From assembly GCF_029626025.1 (NCBI RefSeq), contig NZ_JARUBF010000001.1, forward strand, positions 6,790,001 through 6,854,000: DNA of 64,000 bases, written 5' to 3'. This document shows, one piece after another, positions 54,929 to 63,931 of this stretch (positions are counted from its first letter, which is position 1; every line of letters starts with the position of its first letter). The DNA is from Solwaraspora sp. WMMD406 (GTDB lineage: Bacteria > Actinomycetota > Actinomycetes > Mycobacteriales > Micromonosporaceae). The notes beneath the pieces were generated by a model, which saw nothing but the letters and a program-made list of their open reading frames with translations, was not told where the DNA came from and made no database searches. The position numbers and the translations under genes are program-made.

Positions 54929-55926
54929 CAGGCACCTTCCGGTCCGGCGTCGGTCGACCGCACCCCGTCGATCGACCGCACCGCGACGTTGTCGATCAGT
55001 CGGGTGTCCCCGACCCGGGCGGCGATGAGCAGCCGACCCGGCCCCGGTCCCGGTCCGGGTGGCCCGAGATCGGGATCGGTCAACGCCAGGTAGTCCAGTT
55101 CGGCACCGCCGCCGGTGTGCCGCTCGAAGGCCTGCCGGGCGGCGGAACGCACCGCGTCCGGGTCACCGCCGGCAGCGGCGGCCCCGGCGCCGGCCCGCAA
55201 CGCGGCCGCCAACCCCAACGCCACCAGCCGTTGCGACGGGGACAGGTAACGATTGCGGCTGGAGCGGGCCAGGCCGTCCGGTTCCCGCACCGTCGGCACC
55301 CCGACGATCTCCACCGGCAGGTCGAGATCGCGGACCATCCGCCGGACCAGGGTCAACTGCTGGTAGTCCTTCTCCCCGAAGAAGGCGACGTCGGCGCGGG
55401 TGAGCTGGAGCAGCTTCAGCACCACGGTCAGTACGCCGTGGAAGAACCCGGGCCGGCTGGCTCCTTCGAGGATCTCCCCCAGCGGCCCCGGGTTGACCCG
55501 GACCATCGGCTCGCCCCCGGGATAGACCTCGGTGCGGGCGGGGGCGAACACCGCGCTGACCCCGGCCGTACGGCAGATCTCCAGGTCGTCGTCGATCGTC
55601 CGGGGATAGCGGTCGAAGTCCTCGGTCGGCCCGAACTGCAGCGGGTTGACGAAGATCGTCACGATCACGTGGTCAGCGCGCTCGACCGCTGCCCGCAGCA
55701 GCGTGGCGTGCCCCTCGTGCAACGCGCCCATGGTCATCACGACCGCCACCGATCCACGCCACCGGCCGCGCAGCGCGGCCAACTCGGCCCGGGTCCAGAC
55801 CACCTGCAGGCGTCCAGCGGTCGCGACGGACCGATCGCCGATGGCACCGGGCCGGCCGGTGGGAGCCACAGATTGGCCGGTGGTCGCCACGGATCGTCCG
55901 GTGGCCGTACCGGATCGGTCGCTCAT
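54928..55926 (-). CDS. panC: Pantothenate synthetase
   Basis: Joins pantoate and beta-alanine with ATP. 332 residues. The catalytic fold starts at [15 protein letters not shown] and has [17 protein letters not shown] (HIGH-type), [72 protein letters not shown]. The N-terminal 40 residues are a non-catalytic extension of repeated RSVAT-type and (G/A)TGR-type units, so a later start is possible. It overlaps the DUF2520 gene by four bases and panD by one. Confidence 0.95.
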   Translation of the reverse strand: MSDRSGTATGRSVATTGQSVAPTGRPGAIGDRSVATAGRLQVVWTRAELAALRGRWRGSVAVVMTMGALHEGHATLLRAAVERADHVIVTIFVNPLQFGPTEDFDRYPRTIDDDLEICRTAGVSAVFAPARTEVYPGGEPMVRVNPGPLGEILEGASRPGFFHGVLTVVLKLLQLTRADVAFFGEKDYQQLTLVRRMVRDLDLPVEIVGVPTVREPDGLARSSRNRYLSPSQRLVALGLAAALRAGAGAAAAGGDPDAVRSAARQAFERHTGGGAELDYLALTDPDLGPPGPGPGPGRLLIAARVGDTRLIDNVAVRSIDGVRSTDAGPEGA

Positions 55927-56855
55927 CGCACCGGCTCCCGCCGCCGCGCGGCGAAGCCGGCGGTCTCGCGGCTGGCCAGCACGTCCAGCAGTGGTACGGC
56001 GTCGCCGGCCGGCAGCCGGCCGGCGGCGATCGCCCGGTCGGCGGTCCGCCGGGCGAGCGCCAGGTAGCTGGGCACGCTTTCCGCGGCGGTGACGGCCAAC
56101 CGGTCCAGGTGCCGGGCCACGGTGCCGGCGTCGCCGCGCGACACCGGCCCGGTCAACGCCGCGTCGCCCCGGTCCAGCGCGTTGCGCAGCGCGGCCTCCA
56201 ACAGCGGACGCAGCACCCGGGCCGGATCACCGACCCCGGCGTCCCGCAACCGGTCGGCGGCCTCGTTGACCAAGGTGACGAGGTGGTTCGCGCCGTGGGC
56301 AAGCGCCGCGTGGTAGAGTGCGCGGTCCGCCTCGGCCACCCACTCGACGGTGCCGCCGAGCGCCGCGACGAGCCGGACGGCCAGCGGACGCAACTCGGGC
56401 ACCGTGGTCACCCCGTAGCTGACGCCGGGAAGCCGGTCCAGATCACCCGGATCACCGGTGAACGTCATCGCCGGGTGCAACGCCAACGGGGCCGCACCGG
56501 CCGCGACGGCCGGGGCCAGCACCGCCACCCCGTGGGCGCCGGAGGTGTGCGCCACCACCTGGCCGGTCCGCAGCGCTCCGGCGGTGGCCAGGTCGGTGAC
56601 CACCTGGGAAAGGGCGTCGTCGGGCACCGCGACGATCAGCAGGTCGGCTGATCGGGCCACCTCGGCGGGAGACCCGCTGGGCACGTCGGGCAACAGCCGT
56701 CGAACGAGACCCCGGCGCGCCGGGGCGGATCGGGAAACCGCGCGGATCGGATAGCCGGCGGCGGCCAGGGCGGCGGCGAGTACCGCGCCCACTCGGCCGG
56801 CGCCGATGATCCCGACAGCGGGAGGTGCCGCTGTCGGGCGCACCTGTGCGCTCAT
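55923..56855 (-). CDS. Rossmann-fold protein with DUF2520 domain
   Basis: A 310-residue NAD(P)-binding protein from ATG 56855. The N-terminal Rossmann motif is [24 protein letters not shown] (about 14-37), with [15 protein letters not shown] and [10 protein letters not shown]; the C-terminal helical DUF2520 part is [29 protein letters not shown] ... [28 protein letters not shown]. The two-domain shape is like ketopantoate reductase and related 6PGDH-type dehydrogenases. It starts the panC-panD operon. A ketopantoate reductase role is plausible from context; no panE is in the window. Confidence 0.9.
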   Translation of the reverse strand: MSAQVRPTAAPPAVGIIGAGRVGAVLAAALAAAGYPIRAVSRSAPARRGLVRRLLPDVPSGSPAEVARSADLLIVAVPDDALSQVVTDLATAGALRTGQVVAHTSGAHGVAVLAPAVAAGAAPLALHPAMTFTGDPGDLDRLPGVSYGVTTVPELRPLAVRLVAALGGTVEWVAEADRALYHAALAHGANHLVTLVNEAADRLRDAGVGDPARVLRPLLEAALRNALDRGDAALTGPVSRGDAGTVARHLDRLAVTAAESVPSYLALARRTADRAIAAGRLPAGDAVPLLDVLASRETAGFAARRREPVR

Positions 56856-57009
56856 AGCGTGATCCAGTCCTCGAAACGGGGGTACCGGTCGATGCCCAGT
56901 ATGCGCCGCCGCCACACGTCGGAAACAACGGTGTGTGAAAACCTTCACCCCGCCCGCCGGTACCCGCCGACGCCAGGGGTGCGCCGGGCGGAGCCGCTAA
57001 GGTGAGCCG

Positions 57010-58122
57010 GTGCTGACCTGGCGGGACGCGATCACCGCCGCGCTGTACGGACCGGCCGGCTTCTACCTAGCTGGGCGGCACGGCTCCGAGCCGGCTGGGC
57101 GGCACGGCTCCGACGCCGGGCTACCCGGCCCGCCGGTGCCCGCCGCGCACTTCCGGACCAGCGCGCAGATCGGCGCCGGCTTCAGCCGAGCCGTGCTGAG
57201 CCTCCTCGAACGGCTCGACACGCTGCTCGGGCACCCCGACCCGATCGACGTCGTCGACGTCGGGGCCGGCGGCGGCGAACTCCTCACCGCGCTGCACGAC
57301 GACGCATCCCGGCCGCTGCGGGCCCGGCTCCGGCTGACCGGCGTGGACCTGGCCGGCCGACCGCAGCGGCTACCCGCCGCGATCGGCTGGCGCGACCGCC
57401 TGCCGTCGGCGGTCACCGGGCTGATCGTCGCGACCGAATGGCTGGACAACGTGCCGTTCGACATCGCCGGGCACGACGACGACGGAGAGCTGCGATACCT
57501 GCTGGTCGACCCGGCCAGCGGTCGGCAGCGGCCAGGGAATCCGCTGCGGTCGGCCGACGCCGACTGGCTGGCCCGCTGGTGGCCACCGGTGCCGCCCGGC
57601 GGCACCGTCGAACTGGGGCGGAGCCGGGACGAGGCGTGGGCGGGCGCGGTACGGGCGCTGCGCCGTGGAGCGGCGGTGGCGGTCGACTACGGCCACCGGT
57701 ACGCCGAGCGTCCGCCGACCGCCACGGTCACCGGGTTCCGGGCCGGCCGGGAGGTGCCCCCCGTACCCGATGGGTCCTGCGACATCACCGCTCACGTCGC
57801 GATCGACGCGGTCGCGGCGGCCGGATCGGCGGCGGCCGGCGGTACGCCGTACACGCTGCTGCGTCAGCGCGACGCCCTGCGGGCCGTGGGGGTACACGGC
57901 CGGCGACCGCCGCTGCGGCTCGCCAGCACCGACGCGCGCGGCTACCTGGCCGCGCTCGCCGCCGCGACCGTCGACGCCGAGTTGACCGACCCGGCCGGCC
58001 TCGGTGCCCACTGGTGGCTGATCCAGCCGGTCGGCCTGGCCGAGCCCGGACAGCGGTTGCTCCCCGGCGGCACGGGACCCGACGCACCGGGACCCGACGC
58101 ACCGGGACCCGACAGCACGTGA
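57010..58122 (+). CDS. MidA/NDUFAF7-type SAM-dependent methyltransferase
   Basis: A 370-residue protein from GTG 57010, whose N-terminal TWRDAITAALYGPAGFYL fits the PF02636 family (Methyltransf_28). SAM motif I is DVVDVGAGGGELLTAL (about 79-94); the family-specific VATEWLDNVPFDI and AVAVDYGHRYAERPP, and the DITAHVAIDAVAAAG and TLLRQRDALRAVGV motifs follow, in the order found in MidA. In mitochondria this family methylates an Arg of NDUFS2, the NuoD counterpart; here nuoD begins 43 bp downstream on the same strand. Tandem Gly/Pro/Asp repeats end the protein (GPDAPGPDAPGPDS). Confidence 0.85.
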   Translation: MLTWRDAITAALYGPAGFYLAGRHGSEPAGRHGSDAGLPGPPVPAAHFRTSAQIGAGFSRAVLSLLERLDTLLGHPDPIDVVDVGAGGGELLTALHDDASRPLRARLRLTGVDLAGRPQRLPAAIGWRDRLPSAVTGLIVATEWLDNVPFDIAGHDDDGELRYLLVDPASGRQRPGNPLRSADADWLARWWPPVPPGGTVELGRSRDEAWAGAVRALRRGAAVAVDYGHRYAERPPTATVTGFRAGREVPPVPDGSCDITAHVAIDAVAAAGSAAAGGTPYTLLRQRDALRAVGVHGRRPPLRLASTDARGYLAALAAATVDAELTDPAGLGAHWWLIQPVGLAEPGQRLLPGGTGPDAPGPDAPGPDST

Positions 58123-58165
58123 CCCGGTCCGGTGGTGAGCGTCGCACGTCGGCCGTCGTGGCACG

Positions 58166-59356
58166 ATGGCGGGCATGGACGCCGATACCGGTACGCCGCC
58201 GGTGAGCCAGCACGCCGGGGCACTGCGCGAACTGACCGTGGGCACCGGCGCGGGCCTGGACACCGCCGACATGGTGCTCAACATCGGCCCGCAGCATCCC
58301 TCCACACACGGCGTACTGCGGCTCAAGCTGGTCCTCGACGGCGAGCGGGTCGTCTCCTGCGAGCCGATGGTCGGCTACATGCACCGGGGCGCCGAGAAGC
58401 TGTTCGAGGTCCGCGACTACCGGCAGATCATCATGCTGGCCAACCGGCACGACTGGTTGTCCGCCTTCGCCAACGAACTTGGCGTGGCACTCGCCGTCGA
58501 ACGGATGATGGGCATCGAGGTGCCGGACCGGGCGGTCTGGCTGCGTACCGCGCTGGCCGAGCTGAACCGGGTGCTCAACCACCTGATGTTCCTCGGCTCC
58601 TACCCGCTGGAGATCGGCGCGCTCACCCCGGTGTTCTACTCGTTCCGGGAACGGGAGACCCTGCAGGCCGTGATGGAGGAGGTCTCCGGCGGCCGGATGC
58701 ACTACATGTTCAACCGGGTGGGCGGGCTCAAGGAGGAAGTGCCGGCCGGCTGGACGCGCCGGGCCCGCGAAGCGATCGGCCAGGTCGAGTCCCGGATGCC
58801 GGATCTGGACCGGTTGATCCGCCGCAACGAGATCTTCCTGGCCCGTACGGTCGGGGTCGGGGTGCTGGACGCCGCCACCGCCGCCGCGTTCGGTGCCTCC
58901 GGGCCGGTCGCCCGAGCCAGCGGACTCGACTTCGACCTGCGCCGCGACGAGCCCTACCTGGCCTACGGCGAACTCTCCGTGCCGGTGGTCACCCGTACCA
59001 CCGGTGACTGCCACGCCCGGTTCGAGGTTCTGCTCGATCAGGTGTACGCCTCGCTCGACCTGGCCCGACAATGTCTGGACCGGGTGGACCAGATCAGCGG
59101 ACCGGTCAACGTCCGGCTACCCAAAGTGGTCAAGGCCCCCGAGGGGCACACCTACGCGTGGACCGAGAACCCGCTCGGCGTCAACGGCTACTACCTGGTC
59201 TCCCGGGGGGAGAAGACGCCGTGGCGGCTCAAGCTGCGGACCGCGTCGTACGCGAACGTCGCCGCGCTGGCGACGCTGATCCCCGGCAGCCTGGTACCTG
59301 ACCTGGTGGCGATCCTCGGCTCGATGTTCTTCGTGGTCGGTGACATCGACAAGTGA
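58166..59356 (+). CDS. nuoD: NADH-quinone oxidoreductase subunit D, isolated copy
   Basis: The 49-kDa quinone-site subunit of complex I, 396 residues from ATG 58166 (an alternative ATG is 58175). The [28 protein letters not shown], the [52 protein letters not shown], and [36 protein letters not shown] segments are all typical. The conserved His of PQHPSTH and the Arg74 in YMHRGAEK are kept. No other nuo gene lies near it; its partner is the methyltransferase at 57010. Whether this is the only NuoD or a second copy cannot be told from the window. Confidence 0.95.
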   Translation: MAGMDADTGTPPVSQHAGALRELTVGTGAGLDTADMVLNIGPQHPSTHGVLRLKLVLDGERVVSCEPMVGYMHRGAEKLFEVRDYRQIIMLANRHDWLSAFANELGVALAVERMMGIEVPDRAVWLRTALAELNRVLNHLMFLGSYPLEIGALTPVFYSFRERETLQAVMEEVSGGRMHYMFNRVGGLKEEVPAGWTRRAREAIGQVESRMPDLDRLIRRNEIFLARTVGVGVLDAATAAAFGASGPVARASGLDFDLRRDEPYLAYGELSVPVVTRTTGDCHARFEVLLDQVYASLDLARQCLDRVDQISGPVNVRLPKVVKAPEGHTYAWTENPLGVNGYYLVSRGEKTPWRLKLRTASYANVAALATLIPGSLVPDLVAILGSMFFVVGDIDK

Positions 59357-59386
59357 CCGCGGACCGTCGGATCCGGCGTACCCCGG

Positions 59387-61159
59387 TCAGCGCCAGCGGC
59401 GGTCGTCCGGATAGTCGTACCCGCCGCGCCGCTCGGCACCGCCCCGCCAGCGGTCGTCGCCGCGCCCGGCGTCGTCGTCGCGGTAGCGCCGCCCGGGCTG
59501 ATCGTCGTCGCGGAACGGCCGCCCGGCCGAGTCGTCGTCCCGGAACCGCCGCCCCGGCTGATCGTCGTCGCGGAACCGCCGCCCGGCCGAGTCGTCGTCC
59601 CGGAACCGCCGCCCCGGCTGATCGTCGTCGCGGAACCGCCGCTCATCCGGGTCGTCGTCCCGATACCGCCGGCTTCGCCGGGCCGGATCGGCTTCGGAGT
59701 CGGCGGATCGTCCCGGGGCGGTCCAGCCGGCTGGCTCGGTCGACCCACTGCCAGCGGGCAGCGCGGGCAGCGCGGTGCGTCGTTGCCACGACGCTGGTGG
59801 TGCCGGATCGGCGGCACCAGCACCTCGCTGGTCCCAGCGGGCGTCACGCCAGGGGGGTTCGTCACCCGATCCGGAACGGTCGGAATCCGACGGCCCGTCG
59901 TAACGGCCGAGGCCACCACGGGCGGCCGGACCGCCGTCCCACCCGTCGGCGCGGTCGCGGCGAGTCCGGTCGTCGGCATCCCAGCCGGTGCCCCGCCGGT
60001 CCTCGCCGTACCGGTCGGGTCGGTCCCGGTCCGGGCCGGGAAAGCCGTACCGATCGTCGGCATGGCGCTCGGTGCCGAGCCGGTCGTCGGCGTACCGGAC
60101 CGGACCGTTACGGGCGGAACCCAGTTGGTCGTCGACGCGACCACCCGACCAGCGATCGTCGATCCGGGCCCCGTACTGGTGCTCGCCGCTGTCGTCTCGG
60201 TCACCGTTCCAGGACCAGCGGTCGTCCGAGGACGACCGCGGGCGCCGATCGCTCCACGACTCCTCACCCGGGCCGGCCGACCGGCGTCCGCGCGTCGGGT
60301 CCGCCGACCATTCGCCTTCGATCGCCTCGACTCCACGGCCGCCGTAGCGGGTGCCGCCGTACACCGTGCCGGCGGAGTCCTCGTCGCCCCGGGGATCGAC
60401 CACGGTGTGCCGGGTGGTGACCTGCACCGTCTCGGTGTGCCGGACGACTCCGTTGGCGACGGGTGGGCGCGGCAACACCGTGCCGCTCATCGCCGGAACC
60501 GACGCCCGGCCGCCAGCGGCGCCGGACGAATACTGGCCGCCGTTGGAGCCGCCGTAGCCGTAGCCCGCCGCCCCCGCCGGCCCTGACGCCGGCATCGAAG
60601 ACGCCGGCATCGACGACGCCGGCACCGAGGACGCCGGCATCGACGCTGCAGGGTCGAAGCGGTCGTCACCGACCCGGTCGGTCCGACCCCAGCCCTGTAC
60701 GTCGCGGACGGCGGCTTCCGCTCGCGCCGCCTCCGCCCGGGCCGCCTCGGCTCGGGCGGCTTCGCTCCGTACCACCTCGCCACGAACAGCGTCCACTTGA
60801 CCACGAAGTGCTTCGACGTTGTCCTGCATCGTCTGCAGTTTTTCACCGAAGGCGCGATGCGTCGCCCGTACGGCGGTGGAAATGTCATTACGTACGTCGT
60901 CGCGAAGGACGTCCATCTCTTCGACGAGAACATCCTCGACATCAGCGCGCATCGTCTCGATGCCGCCACGCAAAGTAATTGACAATCCGATCAAGACGAC
61001 TGACGCGACAGCGATCACCATGGCCAGCCGCAACGAACCGTCGCCATCCCCGAGCAACAGCAAAATCGCAGCTAGCGGGGCTAGTCCCAGGCCACCCCAG
61101 CTGAGCCATTTGAGCGGAACCGTACGACGCGGCTCCTCTTCGGCCTCGGGAGCGGACAT
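59387..61159 (-). CDS. Membrane protein with coiled coil and Arg/Asp-rich repeat tail
   Basis: A protein of about 590 residues; ATG 61159 (MSAPEAEEEP) is used, ATG 61180 has a GGAG too close. Two hydrophobic helices (about 20-34 and 42-60) anchor it, then a coiled coil (about 65-155: DVEDVLVEEMDVLRDDVRNDISTAV, ALRGQVDAVRGEVV and EAARAEAARAEAA). The rest is disordered and rich in Gly, Asp, Arg, Ser; near the end seven ten-residue repeats (R-(F/Y)-RDDD-x-x-G-R) form an Asp/Arg polyampholyte. Convergent to nuoD. A scaffold or cell-envelope organiser is plausible; not identified. Confidence 0.75.
   Translation of the reverse strand: MSAPEAEEEPRRTVPLKWLSWGGLGLAPLAAILLLLGDGDGSLRLAMVIAVASVVLIGLSITLRGGIETMRADVEDVLVEEMDVLRDDVRNDISTAVRATHRAFGEKLQTMQDNVEALRGQVDAVRGEVVRSEAARAEAARAEAARAEAAVRDVQGWGRTDRVGDDRFDPAASMPASSVPASSMPASSMPASGPAGAAGYGYGGSNGGQYSSGAAGGRASVPAMSGTVLPRPPVANGVVRHTETVQVTTRHTVVDPRGDEDSAGTVYGGTRYGGRGVEAIEGEWSADPTRGRRSAGPGEESWSDRRPRSSSDDRWSWNGDRDDSGEHQYGARIDDRWSGGRVDDQLGSARNGPVRYADDRLGTERHADDRYGFPGPDRDRPDRYGEDRRGTGWDADDRTRRDRADGWDGGPAARGGLGRYDGPSDSDRSGSGDEPPWRDARWDQRGAGAADPAPPASWQRRTALPALPAGSGSTEPAGWTAPGRSADSEADPARRSRRYRDDDPDERRFRDDDQPGRRFRDDDSAGRRFRDDDQPGRRFRDDDSAGRPFRDDDQPGRRYRDDDAGRGDDRWRGGAERRGGYDYPDDRRWR
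59489..59700 (-). repeat. 30/60-bp tandem repeats encoding RFRDDD-type decapeptides
   Basis: Inside the previous gene the sequence repeats every 30 bp, with a higher-order 60-bp unit alternating codons for QPGR and SAGR. About seven copies occur, with near-identical DNA, indicating recent expansion. Confidence 0.85.
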
Positions 61160-61272
61160 GGCTGTGGAGCCTACCGACATCTCCAGATCAACGGAATGGG
61201 TGGCCGGGCACAGCCCGAGTGGACGATGGTTCCGGCCGGTCGGGGCGGAACCATCGTCGTCAGTCGTCGGGA

Positions 61273-62277
61273 CTATCCGGCCGCCAGCTCACCATCCGAG
61301 GAGAACACCAGACCGACACTGATCGCGCCGGTCGTCAACGCCGTCTTCGTCTGCGGCCCGCCCGCGTCCAGCGAGCTGAACTCGCCGGCCCGGAAGTCGT
61401 AGACCTCGACCAGACCCTGCTGGCACTTGGGACGCTGCGGACACTCCGGTGGCCCGCCCAAAATGGTGGCCGCACCGGAGCACTTCTCGGCCAGGTCGGA
61501 AAGGGTCCGCACCCCGTACTCCTCGGCGAACTCGCTGGTCACCGCGAACGCGTTCTGGTTCTGGGCGGCGGACGGCGTACCGAAGGTGAGACCGACCTGC
61601 TCACCGACCCGACGCAGCCCGGTCATCGTCTCGTCCAGGTCGGAGGAGGAGATCGCCGGCGCGTTCTCACCGGAGACCTTGTTGTTGAGGAAGTCCGCCA
61701 GCGTCGCCGCGTACTCCGGCACCACCTGGATCTCACCGGACTCCAGCGCTGGCTCGTAGAGCTCGCGGTTGCCGATCTGCTGCACGGTGACCTGGTAGCC
61801 GGCGGCGGTCAACACGATCCGGTACAGCTCGCCGAGGATCTGGCTCTCGCTGAAGTTGGCCGCGCCGACCACCAGCTCGCCGCCGGGCCCGGCGGCGATC
61901 CCGTCGGTCAGTCCGGTCGAGGCGGCGAACTCCTCGGCGGCCACCGCCGGCGTCTTGCGGTCGACGTCGACCGCACGGTTGAGGTCGATCAGCTGCTCGG
62001 TGTCCAACGCCGCGGAAACCTTGTCCAGGGCCGCGATCACCTCCGGCTGCGCCGCCTCGGCGTTGACCGCCGGCACGATGTTGTCAGTGTTCTGCAGCGC
62101 CTGGTCGTCCTCCAGCACCACCAACTGGTCACCGGCGACCGGGGCGCAACCCGCGCCGGTCGCCCCGGCAGCAGGCGCCTCGGTGCCGGACGATCCGGCG
62201 TCGCCGCAGCCGGCGAGGATCCCCGCCGCGGCGAGGGCGCCTGCGGCGCCGAGGGCGATTCGTGTCCGCGCGCGCAT
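61273..62277 (-). CDS. Glycine betaine/osmoprotectant ABC transporter, substrate-binding lipoprotein
   Basis: A 334-residue lipoprotein with signal peptide and lipobox LAGC (Cys about 24), then a Gly/Ala/Ser-rich linker. The OpuAC/ProX-like domain follows: a lobe-1 region near 46-115 and ELVVGAANFSESQILGELYRIVLTAAGYQVTVQQIGNRELYEPALESGEIQVVPEYAATLADFLN, which is the ProX/OsmF pattern. It binds a quaternary ammonium or similar compound outside the membrane. It is the last gene of the minus-strand transporter operon. Confidence 0.92.
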   Translation of the reverse strand: MRARTRIALGAAGALAAAGILAGCGDAGSSGTEAPAAGATGAGCAPVAGDQLVVLEDDQALQNTDNIVPAVNAEAAQPEVIAALDKVSAALDTEQLIDLNRAVDVDRKTPAVAAEEFAASTGLTDGIAAGPGGELVVGAANFSESQILGELYRIVLTAAGYQVTVQQIGNRELYEPALESGEIQVVPEYAATLADFLNNKVSGENAPAISSSDLDETMTGLRRVGEQVGLTFGTPSAAQNQNAFAVTSEFAEEYGVRTLSDLAEKCSGAATILGGPPECPQRPKCQQGLVEVYDFRAGEFSSLDAGGPQTKTALTTGAISVGLVFSSDGELAAG

Positions 62278-62478
62278 GATGGCCCGCCTTCCGTGTCCCG
62301 GCGCGGCCCTTCGGGCCGGCCGCGTGTCCGACGGGCGAACGGAGATGACATCCGGCCCGTGTCTCTACCGAACATCCTCGCAGCCGGGTCCGACAACCGG
62401 TGAAGATCGGTTGTCACCGGATCGTCATCCACGCCGCCGACCACAGCGCCACCCGGCCGGCGGTGCCCGGTCTCGGTC

Positions 62479-63237
62479 TCAGGCCGTGCCGACCGCGCTC
62501 GCCCGCTGATCGGCCCGCTGGCCCGAGCGACGCAGCGGCGTCGGGGTGACCAACCGCTCCAGCGCCGCCGACACGCCCTCCGTCGCCATCGCCAGCGACG
62601 CGACCAACAGACCCCCGGCGAGGATCTGGCCGCCGCCGACCGAGATGCCGAGTCCGAACCCGGCGCTGATGATCTGACCCAACCCACCGCCGTTGACGAA
62701 GGCCGCCAGGGCCGCGGTAGCCACCACCTGCACCGCCGCCGTACGGAAACCAGCGGCCAGGTACGGCACGGCGAGCGGCAGCTCCACCTGCCGCAGCACC
62801 TGCCAGCCGGACAGGCCCATCCCCCGCGCCGCCTCGCCCACCTCCGGATCCACCTGACGAATCCCGGTGTACGCGTTGGCCAGCAGCGGCGGCACCGCGA
62901 AGACCGCCAACGCCAGGATCACCGGCGGTTTGCCGAAGCCGAGGAAGGTCAGCGGCAGGATCGACAGCAACGCGATCGTCGGCACCGCCAGGGTCAGGTT
63001 CGACAGCAGGACCACCGGCGCTCCGCCGCGCCCGACGTGACCCAGCCAGAGGCCGAGCGGCCAGGCCACCAGGCAGCCGATCGCCACCGCCGCCGCCGAG
63101 ATGACCAGGTGTTCGCCGAGCCGGTCCAGCACCCCGCCCGGATTCGTCCAGTTGAGCGGATCGTTGAGCCAGACCATCGCTTGTTCGACCGGATTGGCCA
63201 CGAGGGTGCGCGGGCTCGCGACGTACCTGCCGCTCAT
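62479..63237 (-). CDS. Osmoprotectant ABC transporter permease
   Basis: A 252-residue permease of the OpuCB/ProW group from ATG 63237. About five to six helices; the conserved cytoplasmic EAA loop is EVGEAARGMGLSGWQVLRQVELPLAVP, followed by FRTAAVQVVATAALAAFVNGGGLGQII. Its start overlaps the stop of the other permease by four bases. The tail is Arg-rich and hydrophilic (TPTPLRRSGQRADQR). Confidence 0.95.
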   Translation of the reverse strand: MSGRYVASPRTLVANPVEQAMVWLNDPLNWTNPGGVLDRLGEHLVISAAAVAIGCLVAWPLGLWLGHVGRGGAPVVLLSNLTLAVPTIALLSILPLTFLGFGKPPVILALAVFAVPPLLANAYTGIRQVDPEVGEAARGMGLSGWQVLRQVELPLAVPYLAAGFRTAAVQVVATAALAAFVNGGGLGQIISAGFGLGISVGGGQILAGGLLVASLAMATEGVSAALERLVTPTPLRRSGQRADQRASAVGTA

Positions 63238-63929
63238 GGCGTGGCCCGCCGCGTCGCCCAGGGGGTCAACAGCCGGCCTATCGCGGCCAGCGCCAGATCC
63301 AGCGACAACGCCAGACCGACGCTGAGCAGCGTACCGGTGAGAATCTGGGCCTTGTAGAAGTTGTTGCGAAAGCCGCTGAAGATCAGGTCGCCGAGCCCGC
63401 CGTACCCGATCAACGAACCGATCGTCACCAGCGCCACCGTCGAGACGGTGGCCAACCGCAGACCGGTCATGATCCCGGGCAGCGCCAGCGGCAGTTCGAT
63501 CCGGATCAGCCGACCGAACCGGCCGTAGCCCATCCCGTCGGCTGCCTCGATGGTCGCCGCCGGCACCTGGCTCAGCCCGGCCAGCGAGTTGCGGGTCACC
63601 AGCAGCAGCGCGTAGAGAATCAACGCGATCAGCACCGACGCCGGGTTGGTGGCCCCGACGTACGGGGCGAGAAACGCCAGCAGGGCCAGCGACGGGATGG
63701 TGTACAGCACCCCGGTGACCGCCAGGATCGTCGCGGTCAGCGGCCGGGACCAGTACGCCACCACCGCCAGCGGCACCGCTATCACCGCCGCGATCAGCAC
63801 CGCCTGTACGGTCAGAGTGACGTGTTCCCGCAGTGCGGCCAGGATGGCGTCGGAGTTGTCCCGCACGTACTGCCCGGAGAACCACGGGTTGCCCGGATCG
63901 GCGCGGCCGGCGAGCAGGTGGAGGGACAC
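63234..63929 (-). CDS. Osmoprotectant ABC transporter permease
   Basis: A 231-residue permease from GTG 63929, paralogous to the preceding one; EAA loop EAADGMGYGRFGRLIRIELPLALPGIMTGLR. About six helices, as in OpuCB/OpuCD. GTG 63929 is two bases from the divergent ATPase start on the other strand and lacks a clear ribosome site, so a later start (for example GTG near the NPWFSGQYVRD segment) may be used. With its partner it should form the heterodimeric membrane part of the transporter. Confidence 0.92.
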   Translation of the reverse strand: MSLHLLAGRADPGNPWFSGQYVRDNSDAILAALREHVTLTVQAVLIAAVIAVPLAVVAYWSRPLTATILAVTGVLYTIPSLALLAFLAPYVGATNPASVLIALILYALLLVTRNSLAGLSQVPAATIEAADGMGYGRFGRLIRIELPLALPGIMTGLRLATVSTVALVTIGSLIGYGGLGDLIFSGFRNNFYKAQILTGTLLSVGLALSLDLALAAIGRLLTPWATRRATP

Positions 63930-63931
63930 AG

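Noticed and set aside
54479-56160. Shared GTCGCCGCGCGACACCGG in panD and the DUF2520 gene as a repeat element
   Set aside because: An 18-bp match coding for GPVSRGD in both proteins; too short and GC-rich to separate from chance or local gene conversion.
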